Origin: JALYTZ01 sp036559125
GTDB taxonomy: Bacteria > Vulcanimicrobiota > Vulcanimicrobiia > Vulcanimicrobiales > Vulcanimicrobiaceae
Reading direction: 5' to 3'
Length of the DNA stretch: 64,000 nucleotides
NCBI GenBank assembly: GCA_036559125.1
Contig: DATBTT010000074.1
Span: 1-64,000, forward strand
The notes under the pieces are model-generated. The model made no database searches, was not told the DNA's origin, and saw nothing but the letters and a program-made list of their open reading frames with translations. Within the stretch, counting starts at the first letter, position 1. Each line of letters begins with the position of its first letter. Of this stretch, positions 59,251 through 64,000 are shown piece by piece. The translations under genes were made by a program, and so were the position numbers.

Positions 59251-61437
59251 CTACAAGTGGAACGCTATGGCGTTCCCGCCCAGGTTCGGATCGGTCGTTA
59301 CGGTCACGACCAATCCCGGCGTGAGCGTAAAGGTCGCGACGTGTCCGGTCTGCAGACCGGCTACGTTCGGATTGTCCACGGTCCCCGTGGCCCGTGGCGT
59401 GCCCGATCCGTCGAGCGTCCACGATACGCTGGTTCCATTGTCGGTGGCGTTGGGAAGGCCCGATGCGTAGGTCACCGTAAAAGCGCCCGAGCGATCCGCG
59501 TTTAGCGTTCCGTTTGCGAGCGTGAAAGCGACTTGCGCGTTCTGCGAGCCGTCGGCTTTGTAGTACGTGCGCGTCCCGTTGCCGTCGTAACTAAAGAGCG
59601 TCGAGCCCGTGCCTTGCGTGCGCGTGCCTTGGAACGTTGCGAGTTGTTCGCCAGCTGCGTTCTTCCACACGTCACTTACGGACATGGTGAGCGAGCCCGG
59701 CATCTGCGCGTCGTTCGCGGCGTGCACGTACAGCGGCGAGCCGATCGTTTGATGCCCCGCGGAATACACATTTCGCGTTAGCGCGATTGCGAACTGCGAA
59801 GCGTTCGCGCTCTCGGCAAAGCTGCCGTCGGTCGCGACGATGGCTCCGTTGCCCAGGTTCGCATTGGTAATCGGGCTCGATTGACCGGCCGGAATGCCGG
59901 CCGGATTGTAGTATGTCAGGAAGTTGAAACAACTGTCGCCTGCGGGACAGGCTCCCCCGTATTGCATGACCGCGATCCCGGTCGTTATCTGCAGGATGTG
60001 CCGTCCGCCCTCTTGCGAAGCGGGTTGTTGGAATACGGCGATCTTGCCGGAGCTATCCCACGTATAACTCCAGTTTTTGTACGCGCCTTTGGTCAACGTT
60101 CCGCCGGAACCGCCCGGGCCGGGATTGTTGATCGCATATTCGATCGTTCCGCTCGCAAACGTTCCGCCGGTTTGCGCGCCGCCGAAGGGCAGCGCGTCCT
60201 GGCCGAGGTCTGCTATGAGCCATGAATCGCGGACCGCGCGTTCGAGCGGTGGCAGCGCCTTGAACGGATTGACGCCGCGTTGAGCGGTTTCGTTGAGATT
60301 TTGCGTCGCGGTGCTGCCGCCCGCGCCGATTGGAATGCTCGTTGGATTGACCGTGAAGAAGGCGTAGGTCGTTTTTGAGCCCACCGTTACCGGATTGCCC
60401 GCGAATGGATAGAGCGTGCGATTCGACGGAACCAGACGCTTGAAGGAACCTGCACCGTCGGCGATTGCGTAGAGCTTACCGTGATAGAATTCGCGTCCGC
60501 CACCGTAAAGATCGACGATGCCGTGAGCGACGGGCTTGCCGGTCGAGTCGTTGACGATACCTTGCAGACTCACTGCCGTCGACGGATCGTAGTAGAACGC
60601 ATTTCCACTGCCGCTATAGGTCGTGCCGTTGGTACCGATTTGCGCGACGACCACGTCCTGGCAGCCCGCCGGGAAGCTTCCGGCGGTGGGAGGCACGTAA
60701 ACGGCGCGCGCGGGATCGTTGGGATCCGGCGCGATCTTGCCGGCTCCGTTTTGGTTGGAACAGCCTTGCGGCTCCGTGACGGACCATTGAATCGGCGCGT
60801 TCGCAAGACTTGCAAAGCCGCCGTTGGAATCGAGGCCGACGGCGTGATACGTGCGCGTCTCGCCGTCGAACAGCGCGTACCCGCGCGGGAAAACCGAAAC
60901 GCCGCTTAGTTCGACGTTGGCTGCGCTCGCGGCCGACTGCGCGCGAGCAAACGATGCGGTGATAGTGGCCGCATCGGTAGGAATGATTTGAACGTACGCA
61001 TCGGCCGGCTGGACTTGTGCGCCGCCCGGCGCGAAAGCGACGACTTCGGGCTCGAGATTCGGGTTCGTATAGATCGCCGCGTCGTTGGCTTGATTCTGCG
61101 CGAACGGCGATTGCGAAGCATCGAAGTTTCCGAAGGCATCGGCGATTTGGAGACTGCCGTCGGGATATTGGATGATGGCTCCGGGTACCGCTTGCGCGCC
61201 TTGGATCGACGCAACTGCGGACCGATCGTTCAATGGCGCGATCTCTAAAGCAGTCTCGCCCGCGGCGGTACCTTCGTACGCGGTGTACGTAGTGCTGACG
61301 CTCATCGTCGTGCCGCCGGGGACTCCCGGATTCGTACCGCCGGGCGGCAACATCGGCGGAGTCGAGCCGCCGCCTCCGCCGCATCCGGCCAACGCAGCGC
61401 TACAAGCTGCAAGTATAGCGAGCCGTCTATAGACCAT
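59251..61437 (-). CDS. Large surface lipoprotein of unknown function
   Basis: A 728-residue exported lipoprotein: signal MVYRRLAILAACSAALAGC with lipobox LAGC (Cys19) and a Gly/Pro-rich linker (GGGGGSTPP, PPGGTNPGVPGGT). The rest is beta-rich with low charge. A region near 288-325 (VSLQGIVNDSTGKPVAHGIVDLYGG, GSFKRLVPSNRTL) resembles carboxypeptidase-regulatory/CNA-B-like folds, and repeated T/G/N-rich strands follow (VTYASGLPNATDNGTSVSWTLDGSGTPRATGTVDN). I do not recognise the whole. It is probably exposed at the cell surface or in the periplasm. Confidence 0.78.
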   Translation of the reverse strand: MVYRRLAILAACSAALAGCGGGGGSTPPMLPPGGTNPGVPGGTTMSVSTTYTAYEGTAAGETALEIAPLNDRSAVASIQGAQAVPGAIIQYPDGSLQIADAFGNFDASQSPFAQNQANDAAIYTNPNLEPEVVAFAPGGAQVQPADAYVQIIPTDAATITASFARAQSAASAANVELSGVSVFPRGYALFDGETRTYHAVGLDSNGGFASLANAPIQWSVTEPQGCSNQNGAGKIAPDPNDPARAVYVPPTAGSFPAGCQDVVVAQIGTNGTTYSGSGNAFYYDPSTAVSLQGIVNDSTGKPVAHGIVDLYGGGREFYHGKLYAIADGAGSFKRLVPSNRTLYPFAGNPVTVGSKTTYAFFTVNPTSIPIGAGGSTATQNLNETAQRGVNPFKALPPLERAVRDSWLIADLGQDALPFGGAQTGGTFASGTIEYAINNPGPGGSGGTLTKGAYKNWSYTWDSSGKIAVFQQPASQEGGRHILQITTGIAVMQYGGACPAGDSCFNFLTYYNPAGIPAGQSSPITNANLGNGAIVATDGSFAESANASQFAIALTRNVYSAGHQTIGSPLYVHAANDAQMPGSLTMSVSDVWKNAAGEQLATFQGTRTQGTGSTLFSYDGNGTRTYYKADGSQNAQVAFTLANGTLNADRSGAFTVTYASGLPNATDNGTSVSWTLDGSGTPRATGTVDNPNVAGLQTGHVATFTLTPGLVVTVTTDPNLGGNAIAFHL

Positions 61438-61612
61438 GCAAAAACTCCATTCCGTTGTGCGAGTAAGGGGAAAGCCTCTTGCTTGTCTCGTTATACGGCT
61501 TGGAGCGGTGCGGCAACATTAGGCGGCGCTCAGAAAAACCGGCGAAAAAGATTAAAAGCGTGCACCAGGAGTCGCAGCGGACGGAGTCGTACCCTGGTGA
61601 GCCGTGTCCCCT
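61438..61612. other. Intergenic leader before the tRNA cluster
   Basis: No gene seen. A hairpin CACCAGG (61563-61569) with CCTGGTG (61593-61599) lies just before the tRNA-Tyr gene and may be part of its precursor. A TATAAC on the minus strand (61496-61491) could be the -10 of the lipoprotein gene, but no good -35 fits it. Confidence 0.5.
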
Positions 61613-61697
61613 GGGTAGGTGGCCGAGTGGTTAAAGGCAACAGACTGTAAATCTGTCCAGCTAACGCTGTACGCTGGTTCGAATCCAGCCCTGCCCA
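61613..61697 (+). tRNA. tRNA-Tyr (GTA)
   Basis: Class II tRNA: acceptor GGGTAGG/CCTGCCC, anticodon loop CTGTAAA with GTA, long variable arm, T-arm GCTGG-TTCGAAT-CCAGC, discriminator A. No encoded CCA. First of three closely spaced tRNAs. Confidence 0.95.
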
Positions 61698-61706
61698 ATG
61701 GTTGCC

Positions 61707-61780
61707 GCGGGCGTTGCATAATGGTAATGCCCTTGCCTTCCAAGCAAGAGTCGCGGGTTCGATTCCCGCCGCCCGCTCCA
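61707..61780 (+). tRNA. tRNA-Gly (TCC)
   Basis: Acceptor GCGGGCG/CGCCCGC, anticodon loop CTTCCAA with TCC, T-arm GCGGG-TTCGATT-CCCGC. CCA is encoded (61778-61780). Confidence 0.95.
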
Positions 61781-61792
61781 AAAACTGCAGAC

Positions 61793-61867
61793 GCCGTTGT
61801 AGCTCAGTGGTAGAGCACGTCCTTGGTAAGGACGAGGCCATGGGTTCAATCCCCATCAACGGCTCCA
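61793..61867 (+). tRNA. tRNA-Thr (GGT)
   Basis: Acceptor GCCGTTG/CAACGGC, D-arm GCTC/GAGC, anticodon loop TTGGTAA with GGT, variable region AGGCC, T-arm ATGGG-TTCAATC-CCCAT. CCA is encoded (61865-61867). A normal class I threonine tRNA, useful to compare with the one at 58639. Confidence 0.95.
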
Positions 61868-61870
61868 TTC

Positions 61871-61894
61871 AAAGAGCCCCGCCGAGGGCTCTTT
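61871..61894 (+). terminator. Terminator of the tRNA cluster
   Basis: AAAGAGCCC-CGCCGA-GGGCTCTTT, a 9-bp stem with a T-run end, 3 bp after the encoded CCA of tRNA-Thr. Confidence 0.9.
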
Positions 61895-62000
61895 CTTGTT
61901 GGTCGGGTCTCGCGGGGCAACCCACGCCCGAGAGTGTGGGAGATGCGGAACTTTTGGGTAGCAGGGGCGTGCGCTTTCAGCAAGCGTCAGAGGAGTATTC

Positions 62001-62783
62001 GTGCACGCTTCAATTCAACGGGCCGTCGCCGAACTTACGACCGGCGAGGACGCGCAGCGCCATTTCGATCTGGCGGCCGAACGCATCCAGCACGCGCTTT
62101 TGGAGGTATCGCTGCCGGACGTCGACGGTTTGGAAGTCGGCGTTCACGCCGAACCGGCGCGGCTGGTCGGCGGCGACTATATCGATCTTTTCGCGCCGGT
62201 CGAACGATCGCTCGTGTTCGGATTGGGGGATGCATCGGGCAAGTCGTTGGCGGCCGCCCTCAACGCATTGATGCTGCGCTACCTCGTGCGCGGACTGGTT
62301 AGCGCGATCGGGCGCGAAGACTTGCAATCGGTCGTCACCCACACCAACAACGTGGTTACCGAAGACCTGAGCGACGGTGCCTTCATAACGTTTCTCTTGG
62401 GTTCGATCGATGCTTCGACGGGAGCGCTGCGCGTGGTAAATGCCGGCCACGAGCCGCCGCTGATTCTTCGCGCAAATTCGCTAGCCGTCGAAACGATGGA
62501 CATGCATGACATCGTCCTGGGGATCGACAACGACACGAACTACGTCCAGCAAGAAGTGCATCTCTGCGTTGGAGACGCCGCGATGTTTTACACCGATGGG
62601 CTCACTGAGGCTACGAACGCGCGGGGCGAACTCTACACGATCGAACGGCTGAAGGAAGCTTTTATCGAGCATCGCGCGTTGCCGGCGCAAGCCTTGGCGG
62701 ACGAGATGTTCGTGAGAATTCGGAAGTATTCGGCAGCGGCGTTGCGAGACGATGCCACCATCCTTGTGTTTCGCCGAACCTAG
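62001..62783 (+). CDS. SpoIIE/RsbU-type PP2C serine phosphatase
   Basis: A 260-residue stand-alone PP2C phosphatase domain: LVGGDYIDLFAPVERSLVFGLGDASGKSLAAALNALML (metal-binding Asp), FLLGSIDASTGALRVVNAGHEPPLIL, GDAAMFYTDGLTEATNARGELYTIERLKEA and LRDDATILVF. These enzymes dephosphorylate STAS anti-sigma antagonists in partner-switching. There is no PAS, GAF or membrane sensor domain. The start is a GTG with GAGGAG upstream. Its partner is not next to it; the STAS protein at 3291 lacks the phospho-serine and is an unlikely target. Confidence 0.92.
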   Translation: MHASIQRAVAELTTGEDAQRHFDLAAERIQHALLEVSLPDVDGLEVGVHAEPARLVGGDYIDLFAPVERSLVFGLGDASGKSLAAALNALMLRYLVRGLVSAIGREDLQSVVTHTNNVVTEDLSDGAFITFLLGSIDASTGALRVVNAGHEPPLILRANSLAVETMDMHDIVLGIDNDTNYVQQEVHLCVGDAAMFYTDGLTEATNARGELYTIERLKEAFIEHRALPAQALADEMFVRIRKYSAAALRDDATILVFRRT

Positions 62784-62796
62784 CCGGTTGCCGGCA

Positions 62797-63732
62797 TTAA
62801 GTCGCGATATCGGCTTCGGCAGTTACGTAGAGATCGTGATCCTCATTGTCCATTCGTTCGCGTAAATCGCGAACGAAAATGTTCCACTCGCGCCGCCACA
62901 TGGCATCGTCTTGAGCGATCGCGCCGTCCTTCCCCCAGGTTTGGAACAGCGACCCGAAGTGTTCTCGTAAACCACCCATTTCGCGGCTATACCGTTCGGC
63001 TTTATGCCGAACGACTTCGTTTCGACTCTTCGCTAAGAGCGGATAGAGCCAGTCGTCCTCCAGTTTGAGGTGCGAGATCAGCACCGTTCGCAGACGTTTT
63101 AGCAACGCTGCGGACGCTTGCGGTTCCAGTCCGGGTTTACTCAGTTCGTCGGATAAAAAACGGACCACGACGTGGTGATCCCGGCACGTTTGGATATCTA
63201 TTCGTTCGTTCAACCGTGCTGAGGCGGCGTGCGGCTTTCTAAATCGTTCCGGAATTGTGGTCAGCGCTACGAAACGGGTGATCAATCGCTCGAGCCCGGC
63301 GCGATCGGCACGGGAGAAACGCGCCGGAAGCGGGCTGTCGATATCGAAGACGCCGGCCGCGGCGCCCTCGACCATCAGCGGTATCACGATCTCCGAACGC
63401 GAGGCCGAATCGCAGGCGACGTGATCGGGAAACGCATTGACGTCGTCCACGACGACGGTGTGCCCTTGAGCAAACGCCGCCCCGCAGACACCTCGCCCTT
63501 CGGGCAAGCGCGTGCAGGCGGGTTTGCCGCCGAAAGGCCCCAGCACGAGTGCGCGGTCTCCAGGGAAGTAGAATCCAGCCCAATTAATCGACGGCACTTC
63601 GTAGAAAATCAGCGCGGCGAAGTTGGCTGCGTTGGCGATGAAGTCGCGCTCGTCTTCGAGGAGCGAGCTCACTTGGCGGTCGAGAAGATCGTAGTCGGTG
63701 CGAAGAGCCGCACCGGGTTCAAAGGCGCCCAT
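62797..63732 (-). CDS. Free methionine-(R)-sulfoxide reductase fused to a hemerythrin-like domain
   Basis: A 311-residue fusion. Residues ~10-160 are a GAF domain of the fRMsr type: FYEVPSINWAGFYF, VLGPFGGKPACTRLPEGRGVCGAAF, with three redox cysteines at 73, 83 and 107; the spacing (10 and 24) equals that of the E. coli enzyme (84, 94, 118). Residues ~175-311 are hemerythrin/HHE-like: RDHHVVVRFL, SHLKLEDDWLYPLL (HxxxE), REHFGSLF and EDHDLY, the pattern of a di-iron site. It likely repairs oxidised free methionine under control of oxygen, NO or iron. GGGAG precedes the chosen ATG; an ATG at 63783 is less likely. Confidence 0.85.
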   Translation of the reverse strand: MGAFEPGAALRTDYDLLDRQVSSLLEDERDFIANAANFAALIFYEVPSINWAGFYFPGDRALVLGPFGGKPACTRLPEGRGVCGAAFAQGHTVVVDDVNAFPDHVACDSASRSEIVIPLMVEGAAAGVFDIDSPLPARFSRADRAGLERLITRFVALTTIPERFRKPHAASARLNERIDIQTCRDHHVVVRFLSDELSKPGLEPQASAALLKRLRTVLISHLKLEDDWLYPLLAKSRNEVVRHKAERYSREMGGLREHFGSLFQTWGKDGAIAQDDAMWRREWNIFVRDLRERMDNEDHDLYVTAEADIAT

Positions 63733-63811
63733 CTTCTCCCTACATTTTGGTGAGGGGGCGGCGCCCCCTACCACGAACTGCACCCCCCGGTACAGGACAG
63801 GCCCGGTTCGC

Positions 63812-63885
63812 GCGCCCGTAGCTCAATAGGATAGAGCAGGGGACTCCTAAGCCCAAGGTTGGCGGTTCGATTCCGTCCGGGCGCA
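63812..63885 (+). tRNA. tRNA-Arg (CCT)
   Basis: Acceptor GCGCCCG/CGGGCGC, D-arm GCTC/GAGC, anticodon loop CTCCTAA with CCT, T-arm GGCGG-TTCGATT-CCGTC. The anticodon stem has only three Watson-Crick pairs (GGG/CCC) with mismatches at both ends. No encoded CCA. Confidence 0.88.
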
Positions 63886-63912
63886 AACGCTCGTCGGCCA
63901 GGCCAAAATCGG

Positions 63913-63941
63913 TTGATTTACGGGGCGCCCTGTGCTAAGAT
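63913..63941 (+). promoter_or_regulatory. Promoter for a gene beyond the window edge
   Basis: TTGATT (63913-63918), 17 bp, TAAGAT (63936-63941). The start of transcription would be near 63948, at the foot of the hairpin that follows. The gene it serves lies past 64000. Confidence 0.6.
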
Positions 63942-63950
63942 AAGCCGTCG

Positions 63951-63971
63951 AACGGACCCTGCCGGTCCGTT
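63951..63971 (+). terminator. Hairpin with T-rich tail just after a promoter
   Basis: AACGGACC-CTGCC-GGTCCGTT followed by TATTTAA. It could end the tRNA-Arg transcript, or, since a promoter lies directly upstream, be a 5' hairpin that attenuates or stabilises the next message. Confidence 0.6.
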
Positions 63972-64000
63972 TATTTAATGTCGTCCCTTCTGTTAAGGGC

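Overview
The window reads as about 64 kb of a GC-rich chromosome from a diderm (two-membrane) bacterium, with dense, overlapping operons and frequent GTG, TTG and probably CTG starts. My best guess is a Terrabacteria lineage close to Candidatus Eremiobacterota (WPS-2). The grounds are an EmrAB-TolC efflux set and an outer-membrane type DUF5916 protein (two membranes), a Bacillus-like yacL-ispD-ispF-[gltX]-cysE-cysS-rlmB-sigH gene order, and an OpcA plus transaldolase-phosphoglucose isomerase fusion of the kind found in Cyanobacteria and Actinobacteria. The taxonomic call is inference. I see no phage, transposon or CRISPR; the window is chromosomal core with a few accessory patches.

Layout. 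1-3.2 kb: end of a His-rich protein, a repeat array, a class A beta-lactamase-like protein, and an ArsR regulator divergent from a DHA2 efflux pump. 3.2-9.7 kb: an efflux operon (STAS protein, secreted LolA-like protein, TetR, EmrA, EmrB, TolC, small ORF) behind a promoter bracketed by two copies of one palindromic operator. 9.8-12.3 kb: a stress-type small protein, a strong terminator and a PQQ/cytochrome c lipoprotein. 12.4-22.3 kb (minus strand): tkt, tal-pgi, gnd, zwf, opcA, pgl and a GNAT gene, a compact operon for the pentose phosphate pathway. 22.4-31.5 kb: dapD and an aminotransferase (lysine/DAP), then minus-strand radA-ftcD-DUF1003 and M16 peptidase-aldehyde dehydrogenase. 31.6-46.5 kb (plus strand): cmk, plsC, ispH, a polyprenyl synthase, two lipid-carrier-dependent GT-C glycosyltransferases (the first a double fusion), DUF5916, yebC, a PASTA protein, rpe, thiL, a pyridoxal-kinase-like gene and a small hypothetical, joined by overlaps or very short gaps. 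46.5-58.2 kb: rpmB on the minus strand, then fakA-plsX-fakB-hemW-yacL-ispD-ispF-(gltX C-domain)-cysE-cysS-rlmB and, from its own promoter, sigH. 58.2-64 kb: a ferredoxin-like protein, five tRNA genes, an acetyltransferase, a large lipoprotein, a PP2C phosphatase, a methionine sulfoxide reductase-hemerythrin fusion, and a promoter with a leader hairpin running off the end.

How the genes work together. Isoprenoid genes (ispD, ispF, ispH, a polyprenyl synthase) supply the lipid carriers that the adjacent glycosyltransferases would use. FakA/FakB/PlsX/PlsC cover acyl-phosphate and phosphatidic acid synthesis. The pentose phosphate operon supplies NADPH and pentoses, with rpe in another operon. 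STAS, PP2C and SigH parts hint at partner-switching or SigH-type control.

Most notable observations: IspD carries a C-terminal domain resembling EF-G domain V; the gltX position in the conserved gene string holds only a GluRS anticodon-binding-like domain; a 1063-residue double GT-C fusion is followed by a paralogue; pgl appears to start at CTG within a CTGA overlap; one tRNA has a threonine anticodon (TGT) but a class II-sized variable arm; and a dispersed palindromic repeat family sits mainly between convergent genes.
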